Shown here piece after piece: positions 8,402 through 16,740 of a stretch of DNA of 64,000 nt (position 1 is its first letter; each line of letters begins with the position of its first letter). Both the position numbers and the translations under genes were made by a program. Where the stretch lies: the NCBI GenBank assembly GCA_016283275.1, contig JAEEMP010000066.1, positions 1-64,000 of the forward strand. Direction: 5' to 3'. The notes beneath the pieces were generated by a model. It saw nothing but the letters and a program-made list of their open reading frames with translations, was not told the DNA's origin and ran no database searches. The DNA is from Lachnospiraceae bacterium (GTDB lineage Bacteria; Bacillota; Clostridia; Lachnospirales; Lachnospiraceae).

Positions 8402-8430
8402 ATTATAGAAAAAGAAGACTTCGGTTGCAA
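8402..8430 (-). promoter_or_regulatory. Promoter of kdgA-kdgK
   Basis: A -35 TTGCAA (8425-8430), 17-base spacer and consensus -10 TATAAT (8402-8407). The -35 lies in the loop and arm of the preceding terminator. Confidence 0.7.
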
Positions 8431-8437
8431 GTCCTCT
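8413..8437 (-). terminator. Terminator of the nucleoid-associated protein gene
   Basis: A 9-bp stem with one G-U pair (8413-8421/8429-8437) and a 7-base loop is followed by TTTTT on the minus strand, 14 bases after the stop codon at 8451. Confidence 0.75.
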
Positions 8438-8450
8438 TTTCCGAATCGTC

Positions 8451-9473
8451 TTAAAATTTTGCACTGATATTTCCAATGTTCTTTATGTGCAATGAAACCG
8501 TGCCGTCGGGATTTGTGATGAATTCGACATTATCTTCTTCGTATTGGAGCATCGGGATCTTGATCTCAATACCCGTGTCGGTTATAAGGCACTGTTTCTG
8601 ATATTTCTTGGTGGTATTTTCGCTTACGGGGGCGACCTCTTCATGGATAAGGTTGTACTGCTCCATCTTATCCTGAAATTCGGTCTTAAGATCCGGCCTG
8701 TCGGCATATACGACATCCGCGATCCTCTCAACGGTAAATCCGCCGTTCTTTTCAAGTTCCGTATTGATAAGTGCTTTTGCCTTCATCTGAGGCTCGTAGC
8801 GATACATTTCTTCGTAGGCGCTGTTATTGACGGTCTCAATCGCCTTGGTCACAACGGCAAGCTTCTTTTTATCGCTCATCTTGGCCGAACATTTTAAGAA
8901 ATATTCGCTGAAATAATCTTCTTTCTTGCCGTTTATCTCAGCCTTCTTTTCAACAAGCCAAACAGCAAGATCGTTAAGCCTTATCACCGCCGCCTCGGCA
9001 AGTTTCTGAGAGCCTGCGGGAAGTATCTCTTTATAACTGAATATCTCATTTACAAGACCGTCCTCTTCGGGGACGCATCTGTGTGTGTATTTGGGCTTAT
9101 AATTCATCTTAAGTATTCCGAGATACTCAAGAGAATTGCTTGAAAATCTCACCACAAAAAGATCGGCGGACGGAATATCTATGTTGGCATTCATGATCCC
9201 GTAGAGGATATTGGCTATATCTTTTGATATCTCCACAAATCTTTCATCGTCGTATGCGTTCAATACCTCATACACTTCGGATTCTTTTTTATGGAATTCG
9301 CATCTTTTGCTGTCATCACCGCCAAATATATTGGCGATATGTTCTTTTATAAAATCCGAAAACTCCGAACCGTATTCAAGCGGTTTATCGGAAAGAACCG
9401 GCTGTCCCGCGGTCGAATCAAGTACATGAAGTATTACTTTTCTTAAATTAATCTCTTCTTTTACCAAAGCCAT
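8451..9473 (-). CDS. Nucleoid-associated protein (NdpA/YejK-like)
   Basis: The product is a 340-residue cytoplasmic protein resembling the 37-kDa nucleoid-associated protein family: an N-terminal region (INLRKVILHVLDSTAGQPVLSD), a middle SADLFVVRF and YLGILKMNYKPKYTH, and a C-terminal KYQKQCLITDTGIEIKIP segment. The family binds nucleoid DNA; molecular function is poorly defined. It lies 18 bases after trkH and may be the last gene of the trkA-trkH transcript. It ends at the terminator 8413-8437. Confidence 0.75.
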   Translation of the reverse strand: MALVKEEINLRKVILHVLDSTAGQPVLSDKPLEYGSEFSDFIKEHIANIFGGDDSKRCEFHKKESEVYEVLNAYDDERFVEISKDIANILYGIMNANIDIPSADLFVVRFSSNSLEYLGILKMNYKPKYTHRCVPEEDGLVNEIFSYKEILPAGSQKLAEAAVIRLNDLAVWLVEKKAEINGKKEDYFSEYFLKCSAKMSDKKKLAVVTKAIETVNNSAYEEMYRYEPQMKAKALINTELEKNGGFTVERIADVVYADRPDLKTEFQDKMEQYNLIHEEVAPVSENTTKKYQKQCLITDTGIEIKIPMLQYEEDNVEFITNPDGTVSLHIKNIGNISAKF

Positions 9474-9491
9474 TTTAACGATCTGCCTTTA

Positions 9492-10931
9492 TCAATTTCT
9501 TTTCCAGGTGCCCGCATAGATAAGTACTATGAGCGGGAATATCTCAAGTCGTCCCGCAAGCATATCGAAGATAAGGACTATCTTTGAAAGCGGGCTGAAC
9601 GATGCAAAGTTTCCTGCGGGGCCGACCTTGCCAAGACCGGGTCCCACGTTCGATATCGTGGTAAGTACCGCGGTAAACGATGAAGTAAAATCAAATCCGT
9701 CAAGCGATACGATCAAAAATGAAATTCCCACAACAACAATATATATGATCAGGAAAGCCTGAATTGTATGCACCGTTTCCTCGGAAACCGTCTGTCCGTT
9801 GAAACGGACTTTCTTGACACTTCTGGGATGGGTAAGCTTTAACAATTCTCTTCTGAAATCTTTAAAAAGAATAAGGAATCTTGATATCTTGATACCGCCG
9901 GCCGTTGAACCCGCGCATGCACCGATAAACGTGAGCACCACAAGGATCGCCTTGGAAATTGAAGGCCATACTTCGTAATCCATAAGCACAAAACCTGTTG
10001 TGGTCATTATGGATATCGCATGGAATGCCGCATTATGGAATGCATCGTAAAGTGTCGGGAACAGGTCTTTGATCGATATCGTTATACATATGATACTCGA
10101 GAAAAGAAGGATAAGATATGCCCTGACTTCCTCAAGTTTAAAGACTTCCTTCGGCTTCCTCATTAGGATCAGAAAATATGCGTTAAAGTTGATACCGCAA
10201 AGAAGCATGAACACTTCTGTTATGATCTGCACCGTATGGGAAAAGCCGCCGAGACTTGCATTTCTGTTTGCAAAACCGCCGGTTCCCATTGCTGAGAACA
10301 TGAGCAAAAGGGCGTTATAAAGATCAAGCCCGGCTATCATGAGTGCGATCACCATGGAAACCGAAAGGAAGATATATATACTGTAGAGGATCTTTGCCGT
10401 GTTCTTTACCTTCGGGACAAGTTTTCCGACTTCCGCACCGGTACTCTCGGCACGCATAAGATGCATGTTGTAATTTCCGGAAAGCGGCAGGATCGACATG
10501 ATAAAGACAAGCACGCCCATACCGCCGATCCAGATTACAAAGCATCTCCAGAACTGCGAAGTCATGCTTAAGCATTCTACATTTGTAAGAATGGTCGCAC
10601 CGGTCGTGGTGTAACCCGATACCGTTTCAAATACGGCATCCACGTAACTTGGGATCTCGCCCGTTAGAACAAACGGAAGTCCGCCCACCATAGCCATTAA
10701 TATCCAGGAAAGCGAAACCGTCACAAAGCCTTCCCTTGCATAAAAGATATTGCTTTTGGGCTTAAACCTTGCTCCTATGGTACCTAAGGCAAAAGTTAAA
10801 GCCGCGGTACAGGCAAATACAAGACCCTGTTTTTCACCGTATATAACTGACACTATGCAGGGCAACAGCATAAATGCTCCTTCAAACTGAAGGACCCTGC
10901 AGAGTATGAATCTTATGATGGATTTATTCAT
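9492..10931 (-). CDS. trkH: Potassium uptake channel subunit TrkH/KtrB
   Basis: The product is a 479-residue membrane protein of the SKT superfamily with four membrane-pore-membrane repeats. The four filter segments are visible around TTTGATIL, GTGGFANRN, TTTGFVLMD and NVGPGLGKVGP, each with its filter glycine. It forms the K+-translocating pore gated by the cytosolic TrkA/KtrA ring. The gene directly follows trkA (one base between stop and start), consistent with translational coupling. Confidence 0.93.
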   Translation of the reverse strand: MNKSIIRFILCRVLQFEGAFMLLPCIVSVIYGEKQGLVFACTAALTFALGTIGARFKPKSNIFYAREGFVTVSLSWILMAMVGGLPFVLTGEIPSYVDAVFETVSGYTTTGATILTNVECLSMTSQFWRCFVIWIGGMGVLVFIMSILPLSGNYNMHLMRAESTGAEVGKLVPKVKNTAKILYSIYIFLSVSMVIALMIAGLDLYNALLLMFSAMGTGGFANRNASLGGFSHTVQIITEVFMLLCGINFNAYFLILMRKPKEVFKLEEVRAYLILLFSSIICITISIKDLFPTLYDAFHNAAFHAISIMTTTGFVLMDYEVWPSISKAILVVLTFIGACAGSTAGGIKISRFLILFKDFRRELLKLTHPRSVKKVRFNGQTVSEETVHTIQAFLIIYIVVVGISFLIVSLDGFDFTSSFTAVLTTISNVGPGLGKVGPAGNFASFSPLSKIVLIFDMLAGRLEIFPLIVLIYAGTWKRN

Positions 10932-10932
10932 G

Positions 10933-12294
10933 CTACTTCTGTAAGATATCCGTAATATCCGAAAAACCGGATTCCGTCGTAACTACGATTACGGTGTCTC
11001 CCTTTCTTATCGAGGATTTACCGCCGGGAGTTTCAATAATGCCGTTTCTTATGATACAGCATATGATAACGTTCGGCTTAAGATTAAGCTCCATGAGAGG
11101 AATATCCACGATGCCGTAGATCTCGCCCACCTTAAACTCCAAAGCCTCAACTTTTCCCGCATTGAGTTTGTAAAGCGTCTCTATATTATTATCTAGCGTG
11201 TTCTGCATTGCACGTACATACTTGACTATGTACTCGCCCGCAAGAAGTTTCGGATTTATGATACTTCCGATGTTCATGTCATCGATGATATCATCGTACG
11301 TACTTCTGTGGACCTTTGTGATGAGCTTCGCTTTAGGATTTACTTTCTTTGCATAGATCGACATCATGACGTTCGATTCGTCGGATCTTGTAAGCGTTAC
11401 GAAACTTTCCGTACGCTCGATCCCTTCCTCGCTTAAAAGTGCCTTTTCCTGGCCGTCGCCCTGGATGATGATGGCTCCGGGAAGTTTATCGGCAAGCTCA
11501 CCGCAGCGCTTCGGATCTTTTTCGATGATCTTAACTTCAACACCTGTTGCTATAAGCTTCTGGGCAAGATAAAATGCCGTATCGCCCGCACCTACTATCA
11601 TACAGGTCCTGGCCTTGCCCTGATTGATGCCGACAGCCTTAAAGAACCTGGTCGCTTCTTTTGCCGAAGCAACAAAAGAGATCCTGTCACCCTCTTCGAG
11701 CACAAATTCGCCCTTGGGGATGAAGGTATCGCTTCCGCGCTCAACAACGCACACAAGGACCTTCGCATCGACCTTGTTCTGTATATCTTTAAGTTTTATT
11801 CCGCAGATAGGATTGTCTTTTGAAACTTCAAATTTAAGAAGTTCGACTCTTCCTCTGGCAAAAGAATCAATTTCGATCGCCGAAGGAAACTTAAGAAGTT
11901 TTGCGATCTCGTCGGCTGCGGCAAATTCGGGATTGACCACAAGCGATAACCCGAGATCGTTTCTTATAAGATTAACATCTTCCTTGTATTCGGGATTTCT
12001 GACTCTGGCTATGGTATGCTTTGCACCTGCCTTCTTGGCCATAAAACAACAAAGAAGGTTTCTTTCATCAAGATCCGTTACGGATATCACAAGATCCGCC
12101 TCGTTGACACCCGCATCATTCAATACGCTTACAGCAGCACCGCTTCCCACTATGCCCATTACATCCGAGCTGTCGCAGATCTTGCGTACCGGTGCCTCAT
12201 TACTGTCTATAACGGTGATATTATGTCCCTCAACACTCAGCTGTCTGGCAATCGTCGCACCGACATTACCGCAGCCGATAATAATAATCTTCAT
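10933..12294 (-). CDS. trkA: Trk potassium regulatory subunit TrkA (double RCK)
   Basis: The product is a 453-residue peripheral protein with two RCK-N Rossmann domains (IIIGCGNVGATIARQL near residue 3; CMIVGAGDTAFYLAQKL near 232), each followed by a TrkA-C domain (about 140-215 and 365-450). It binds nucleotide (NAD(H)/ATP in the family) and gates TrkH. It starts nine bases after the Cys-rich gene upstream, so the three genes probably form an operon. No c-di-AMP riboswitch is visible in front of it. Confidence 0.93.
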   Translation of the reverse strand: MKIIIIGCGNVGATIARQLSVEGHNITVIDSNEAPVRKICDSSDVMGIVGSGAAVSVLNDAGVNEADLVISVTDLDERNLLCCFMAKKAGAKHTIARVRNPEYKEDVNLIRNDLGLSLVVNPEFAAADEIAKLLKFPSAIEIDSFARGRVELLKFEVSKDNPICGIKLKDIQNKVDAKVLVCVVERGSDTFIPKGEFVLEEGDRISFVASAKEATRFFKAVGINQGKARTCMIVGAGDTAFYLAQKLIATGVEVKIIEKDPKRCGELADKLPGAIIIQGDGQEKALLSEEGIERTESFVTLTRSDESNVMMSIYAKKVNPKAKLITKVHRSTYDDIIDDMNIGSIINPKLLAGEYIVKYVRAMQNTLDNNIETLYKLNAGKVEALEFKVGEIYGIVDIPLMELNLKPNVIICCIIRNGIIETPGGKSSIRKGDTVIVVTTESGFSDITDILQK

Positions 12295-12303
12295 ATAAAT
12301 CCT

Positions 12304-12963
12304 CTATTCGATATATTCTTCCCTGACCGCAATGCCTTCCTCAATTGCTCTTGTCATGCAGCCCTCTTTTGCATTCCCGATCTCGCATATCGTGGGCGAA
12401 TCTTCTTCCTCACAGCCCTTACATGCCGGACATGCCATCATCGTACCGCAGATATCTCTCGGTACACCTTCGTTTCGAAGGTTGTGCTTACAATCAAAAC
12501 ACCAGCAGCGTATGCAGGCCTTAAAAAGCAAATCCTTTGGAGTATCCCCGCTTTCCTTAGTCTTCTTCGGTAACGGTTTGGCTTCCTTCTTTAACGCTTC
12601 CTTTGCCTTCTTGGCTTCTGCTTCGGCTTCGGCTTTTGCTTTTGCTTCCGCCTCGGCCTTCTCTGCCTCAGCTTTTGCTTTTGCTTCCGCCTCGGCCTTC
12701 TCGGCGTCTGCGCGGGCTTTTTTTGCCTCTTCGGCCTGTTTTGCCGCCTCTTTACGCGCCTGCTCTTTGGCTCTTGCCTCTTCTTCTATCTTCTTGTCGA
12801 AATCGGTAAAATCAAAGCTTAACTGTTCCGGTTCGGGCGGAGGGATGGGCTTTGACCTTCTGACACCCGGTTCCCTTACGGTAACCTTTGCACCCTGATC
12901 ATCCGTATATTCACTTATCAGCCCCAGAAAATCAAGCTGGCCGTCCATATTACTCAAGCTCAT
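12304..12963 (-). CDS. Ala/Glu/Lys coiled-coil protein with Cys-rich C-terminal domain
   Basis: This is an unrecognised 219-residue soluble protein. The N-terminal 50 residues are ordinary; about 50-135 are a highly repetitive K/A/E coiled coil (EAEAKAKAEAEKA repeats, also repetitive at DNA level); the C-terminal 80 residues hold ten cysteines, including CIRCWCFDC and CPACKGC, suggesting a zinc or iron-sulphur site. There is no signal peptide. AAGGG lies six bases before the ATG. It is immediately upstream of trkA-trkH. A redox or metal-sensing partner of Trk is only speculation. Confidence 0.75.
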   Translation of the reverse strand: MSLSNMDGQLDFLGLISEYTDDQGAKVTVREPGVRRSKPIPPPEPEQLSFDFTDFDKKIEEEARAKEQARKEAAKQAEEAKKARADAEKAEAEAKAKAEAEKAEAEAKAKAEAEAEAKKAKEALKKEAKPLPKKTKESGDTPKDLLFKACIRCWCFDCKHNLRNEGVPRDICGTMMACPACKGCEEEDSPTICEIGNAKEGCMTRAIEEGIAVREEYIE

Positions 12964-13089
12964 CGATCACCCTTTAAATTCGGAAATTCCGCATAATCGA
13001 AACACACATTAGGATAGCACATTCTCTGTTAAACTTCAATGTCACCGCAAAAACACCGATCTCTTTTTATAAAGCCTTCCATACAAAAA

Positions 13090-13109
13090 ACGCTGCCGAA
13101 AAGCAGCGT
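13090..13109 (-). terminator. Terminator of the ABC-SPFH-RHH operon
   Basis: A 7-bp stem (13090-13096/13103-13109) with a 6-base loop is followed by TTTTT on the minus strand, 9 bases after the RHH stop codon. Confidence 0.8.
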
Positions 13110-13118
13110 CTTTGTGCT

Positions 13119-13313
13119 CTATATATCTATATCCAACGGCGCATCTATGTCCTCACCGACGTATTTGCCGTTCTTTTTGCGTTGCTTGACACATTCCGTG
13201 AGAAGATACTCGATCTGCCCGTTTACGGATCTGAAATCGTCCTCGGCCCAGGCGGCGATTGCATCATACAGTTTTTCGTTAAGCCTTAAAGGCACCTGTT
13301 TCTTCTCTGCCAT
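13119..13313 (-). CDS. Small ribbon-helix-helix (Arc-like) DNA-binding protein
   Basis: The product has 64 residues: a short beta strand (KQVPLRLNEKLYDAIAAWA) followed by two helices (FRSVNGQIEYLLTECVKQR), the pattern of Arc/MetJ-type RHH regulators, with an acidic tail. It is the last gene of the ABC-permease-SPFH operon, eight bases after the SPFH gene. The operon promoter overlaps a double TGATATCA palindrome, the kind of site an RHH dimer of dimers could bind. Autoregulation is inferred, not shown. Confidence 0.8.
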   Translation of the reverse strand: MAEKKQVPLRLNEKLYDAIAAWAEDDFRSVNGQIEYLLTECVKQRKKNGKYVGEDIDAPLDIDI

Positions 13314-13321
13314 AGATCACC

Positions 13322-14314
13322 TTAATATAATGAACCCGAGTTTACGACCGGCTGTGCATCGTGATTGCCGCAAAGAACAACCATGAGGTTTGATACCATA
13401 GCCGCCTTTCTCTCTTCGTCAAGTTCAACAACGCCGTTTTCGGAAAGTCTTTCAAGAGCCATTTCCACCATACCGACAGCACCGTCAACGATCATCTTAC
13501 GTGCATCGATTATTGCCGATGCCTGCTGCCTCTGAAGCATTACCGCAGCGATCTCGGGAGCATACGCAAGATATGTGATCCTGGACTCAATGATCTCTAT
13601 ACCGGCTTCTTCAACACGCTTTTGTATCTCTTCTTTGATCCTCTGTGCCACAAGATCGCTCGAACCGCGAAGAGAACCCTCATCAGCCACGCCGTCGCCC
13701 GTGGTATCCACATTTTCCGCTACATCGTATGGATAGATACGTACTATGTTTCTTAAGGCCGCATCACACTGAAGCGATAAGAATTCCTTATAATTTTCAA
13801 CATTGAATACTGCCTTTGCGGTATCCACGATCTTCCATGTAACCGCAATACCGATCTCGACAGGGTTGCCTAAACGGTCATTTATCTTCTGACGGGTGTT
13901 GTTAAGTGTCATTATCTTAAGAGACAGCTTCTTTGTGGGCATCTCTATATTTACCTGCTGCCCGTTCTGGCTTATCGTACCGCTCGATCTTACATCACCG
14001 CTTTGAGATAACTTTGTGGTGGATGCGGGATTAAGACCGATACAGAAGGGATTTACAAAATAGAAGCCGTCGCCTTTAAGCGTACCCACATACTTACCAA
14101 AAAGTGTAAGTACGAGCGCCTCCTGGGGCTTTAAGACTTTAAGGCCCAGAAACAGGATCCACGCAGTCGACATAACGATCAGCGATACGACCATTATCAC
14201 TATTGAATTGTTGATTCCGTAGATAAGCCCGAATACCGCAAGCACTAAGATTGAGAGTATGAGCAGCAGCATAGGCATACCGTTTTTTCTTTTGCCGATT
14301 ATCTTTTCTTTCAT
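13322..14314 (-). CDS. SPFH/band-7 (stomatin-like) membrane protein
   Basis: The product has 330 residues. Two N-terminal hydrophobic helices (about 15-60) precede a band-7 domain ([53 protein letters not shown]) and a C-terminal Ala/Glu/Arg helical region ([22 protein letters not shown]). Members oligomerise on membranes and organise microdomains. Start at ATG 14314 has AAGGAGC seven bases upstream, and the upstream permease stop codon overlaps this leader (2-base gap), suggesting coupling. Confidence 0.88.
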   Translation of the reverse strand: MKEKIIGKRKNGMPMLLLILSILVLAVFGLIYGINNSIVIMVVSLIVMSTAWILFLGLKVLKPQEALVLTLFGKYVGTLKGDGFYFVNPFCIGLNPASTTKLSQSGDVRSSGTISQNGQQVNIEMPTKKLSLKIMTLNNTRQKINDRLGNPVEIGIAVTWKIVDTAKAVFNVENYKEFLSLQCDAALRNIVRIYPYDVAENVDTTGDGVADEGSLRGSSDLVAQRIKEEIQKRVEEAGIEIIESRITYLAYAPEIAAVMLQRQQASAIIDARKMIVDGAVGMVEMALERLSENGVVELDEERKAAMVSNLMVVLCGNHDAQPVVNSGSLY

Positions 14315-14316
14315 GA

Positions 14317-15921
14317 TCAAGCTCCTTTCTTGATGAGGCTTTTAACCCGTAAATATGACAAAAAAGTCAATAATATCATTATGAGTATCAATACTGTCGA
14401 TACGATCCTCGGATCTACCAGGTACGATACCGCAAAAGACAGACCTCCCACTACCATCGTGATGACCATATGCGGGATTATGTATGCGGTGACCGCCATT
14501 CCCTGTTTTATGACTTCGATCTCGTTTTCCCAGTCGAGCTTCCTGTGTTTTAAGCCGCATACAAGGCCGTAAACGGTCGAAAAAACACAAAGTGCTGTCA
14601 TCAGTACCAGATTTAACAATATCTGCACAAAGCCCGCGCCCGAAAAATACGTGATCACCAGTGTCGCGAAAAGCGAAACCGGAAGTTCGACCCACATATT
14701 GAAGATCATCTTCCCTTTTGCATCGTCTTTCGGATCGATTGGAAGGCTTTTCATTATCCAGTAATTATTTCCTTCAAGCGAAGGCGTTACGGCAGTTGTG
14801 GCCACCATTCCCGTCATAAAATACACGATGAGCGGGATCGCGGAATATACCATGGTCATTGAAAACGGTGCATCATAAAGGACGCTCTTTATCGGAATCT
14901 TAAAGTTTACGATGATAAGTCCGATCGAAACAAGGAACATCATTGCGATCCCGATCACAACGTTTGACATATAGTTTGCGGAACCCGTGAATCTTTTAAA
15001 TTCTTTATAAGCAACGCTGGCCGCAACGGTCCTTTTAACAGACTTCTTCGCAACATACTTTGTGTGTTTGGTCTTAGCCGAAAGTTTTGAGTTGAGCTGT
15101 CTGTAAAACTTGCTCACTATGTAAAAGAACACTTCAAACAAGACTACGGAAACAGCGATGATAAGTATCATATGAAGGATGCTTAACTCGATTACCGACT
15201 TTGTAAAGGCATTCACGCCGGGAAGCATGCTTCCCACTTTTCCCGAGACACCCGCAACCTTCATCGCCGCTTCGCTTACATCACCGTTTGCAAAAAGCCT
15301 GTTCATAAAATAATTCATAAAGAACGCAGGCATTACCAGGATCACTGTAAGGACCGTCTGTATGATGACCTTGTGTTTAAAAAGCGATCCCACTTTAGCG
15401 ATAAGCATTCCGAAAGCGCTTGCCAAGATCATCGGCACTATCGGTAAAAAGAACGATAAGACTATCCACACTATCGCGGATATTACCGAACCGTTTCCCG
15501 AAATACAGTAGCCCGCAAGCATCGAAAGTGAAAGAAACACCACGAAGATGTCGGTCCTGTAATACATATAAAGAAACTTCGAACTTACCACATCCTTTAC
15601 CGAAAAAGGCATGGCCATCAGCATATCGTATTCTTTAAAGTTGAAAAGATATCCGTTGGTCCGAAATACCGTGAGGATGAAACTAAGCAGTATTACCACC
15701 GAAGCAGCCGTCATGGGTATCATTTCCGGATAACCGTTGAAGCCGAAAAGTAAAGACACAAGGATGCAAAAACCCAGTAAGACAATATCCAGCATTCCGA
15801 ATCCTATAGCTTCGCCTATGACTTTTCCGCGTCTGCTCTTGTCTTTTGAATGTCTTAAAATGTTTAAACCGCTTCTTGACTTGATCAACAGTTCAAGAAG
15901 CAACAATCTTTTACTTATCAT
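14317..15921 (-). CDS. ABC-2 type exporter permease (12-TM)
   Basis: The product is a 534-residue integral membrane protein with two blocks of about six helices separated by a cytosolic loop (around LNSKLSAKTKHTKYVAKKSVKR), characteristic of large ABC-2 exporter permeases partnered by a separate ATPase. The ATPase gene overlaps it by 11 bases upstream. Substrate unknown. The SPFH protein encoded next may organise or regulate it. Confidence 0.82.
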   Translation of the reverse strand: MISKRLLLLELLIKSRSGLNILRHSKDKSRRGKVIGEAIGFGMLDIVLLGFCILVSLLFGFNGYPEMIPMTAASVVILLSFILTVFRTNGYLFNFKEYDMLMAMPFSVKDVVSSKFLYMYYRTDIFVVFLSLSMLAGYCISGNGSVISAIVWIVLSFFLPIVPMILASAFGMLIAKVGSLFKHKVIIQTVLTVILVMPAFFMNYFMNRLFANGDVSEAAMKVAGVSGKVGSMLPGVNAFTKSVIELSILHMILIIAVSVVLFEVFFYIVSKFYRQLNSKLSAKTKHTKYVAKKSVKRTVAASVAYKEFKRFTGSANYMSNVVIGIAMMFLVSIGLIIVNFKIPIKSVLYDAPFSMTMVYSAIPLIVYFMTGMVATTAVTPSLEGNNYWIMKSLPIDPKDDAKGKMIFNMWVELPVSLFATLVITYFSGAGFVQILLNLVLMTALCVFSTVYGLVCGLKHRKLDWENEIEVIKQGMAVTAYIIPHMVITMVVGGLSFAVSYLVDPRIVSTVLILIMILLTFLSYLRVKSLIKKGA

Positions 15922-16636
15922 GATCCGTAACCTCTAAGAATACTTCTTCGAGCGATTTGTCGCCCACAAGATCTTCCATCTTACCTTCTGCGATGATCTT
16001 TCCGCCCTTTATGATCGCGATCTTGTTGCAGAGTTTTTCGGCAACATCCAGAACATGTGTTGAAAAGAAAACCGCCGACCCGCTTTCGCAAAGCTCCCTC
16101 ATTATCTCTTTAAGTATAAAAGAAGCCTTCGGGTCAAGCCCGACAAACGGTTCGTCAAGCACCATGAGCTTGGGTTTATGGATAAGCGCTCCGATAAGTG
16201 CGACTTTCTGCTTCATGCCGTGTGAATATGAACCGATAAGATCTGCAAGTGCATCGGTTATCTCAAATTTGTCGGCATAAAGCTTTATAAGGCTGTCTCT
16301 TTCTTCCGCACTTATATCGAATGCATCGGCCACAAAGTTTAAATACTGGATGCCCGTCAGATTTTCGTAAAGATCCGGGTTGTCCGGAATATAAGCCGTG
16401 AGTTTCTTGCATTCAAGCGACTCCTTCTTTACCGAATGACCGTCGATAAAGATCTCGCCTTCTTCAAACGCAAGTACGCCCACAACGGCTCTTATCGTTG
16501 TACTCTTACCTGCTCCGTTGTGCCCGATAAATGCATAAAGATCTCCGGCTTCAACGGTCAGATTTACGTTGTCACAGGCTTTTACGTGACCGCCGTATGA
16601 CTTTGTATAGTTTCTGATCTCAAGAACAGATGACAT
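15911..16636 (-). CDS. ABC transporter ATP-binding protein
   Basis: The product is a 241-residue ATPase with Walker A GHNGAGKST (38-46), signature SYSHGMKQKVA, Walker B LMVLDEPFVGLDP and the switch His in FFSTHVLD. It resembles exporter ATPases of the antibiotic/lipid (CcmA/YtrB-like) type. It is the first gene of a four-gene operon behind a promoter overlapping a TGATATCA palindrome. No GntR/YtrA regulator, the usual partner of such operons, is present. Confidence 0.93.
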   Translation of the reverse strand: MSSVLEIRNYTKSYGGHVKACDNVNLTVEAGDLYAFIGHNGAGKSTTIRAVVGVLAFEEGEIFIDGHSVKKESLECKKLTAYIPDNPDLYENLTGIQYLNFVADAFDISAEERDSLIKLYADKFEITDALADLIGSYSHGMKQKVALIGALIHKPKLMVLDEPFVGLDPKASFILKEIMRELCESGSAVFFSTHVLDVAEKLCNKIAIIKGGKIIAEGKMEDLVGDKSLEEVFLEVTDHDK

Positions 16637-16669
16637 TTTCTTTTACCTCGCTACAGTATGGTATTTATT

Positions 16670-16688
16670 TGATATCAAAATGATATCA
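16670..16688 (-). promoter_or_regulatory. Double palindromic operator of the ABC-SPFH-RHH operon
   Basis: TGATATCATTTTGATATCA is an 8-bp palindrome repeated with a 3-base spacer, itself a larger palindrome. It covers the -10 (16680-16685), a position expected for repression. The RHH protein encoded at the operon's end is the natural candidate binder (inference). Confidence 0.75.
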
Positions 16689-16707
16689 CACTATTAAAAA
16701 ATGTCAA
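16680..16707 (-). promoter_or_regulatory. Promoter of the ABC-SPFH-RHH operon
   Basis: Consensus -35 TTGACA (16702-16707), 16-base spacer, -10 TATCAT (16680-16685). The -35 is inside the 3' arm of the hairpin 16700-16729. Confidence 0.75.
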
Positions 16708-16729
16708 TGGCTTTTCCACCCTTGACATT
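16700..16729 (-). terminator. Terminator of the AraC regulator gene, overlapping the next promoter
   Basis: Arms 16722-16729 and 16700-16707 pair over 8 bp, extended by two G-C pairs after a one-base bulge, and are followed by TTTTT on the minus strand, 12 bases past the araC stop codon. Confidence 0.65.
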
Positions 16730-16740
16730 GGTTTACATAA

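Noticed and set aside
9211..9429. Several other plus-strand frames of 60-190 codons opposite large minus-strand genes (for example 9211-9429, 32337-32846, 49243-49833)
   Set aside because: They lie inside well-supported genes, lack ribosome sites and show no family motifs.
12332..12898. Long plus-strand frame rich in Ala/Ser/Phe opposite the Cys-rich protein
   Set aside because: It mirrors the repetitive K/A/E codons of the real gene on the other strand; no ribosome site or conserved motif.
13322..16636. Toxin-antitoxin interpretation of the RHH gene
   Set aside because: The neighbouring SPFH gene is not a toxin family and the operon architecture points to transport; no small toxin frame is adjacent.
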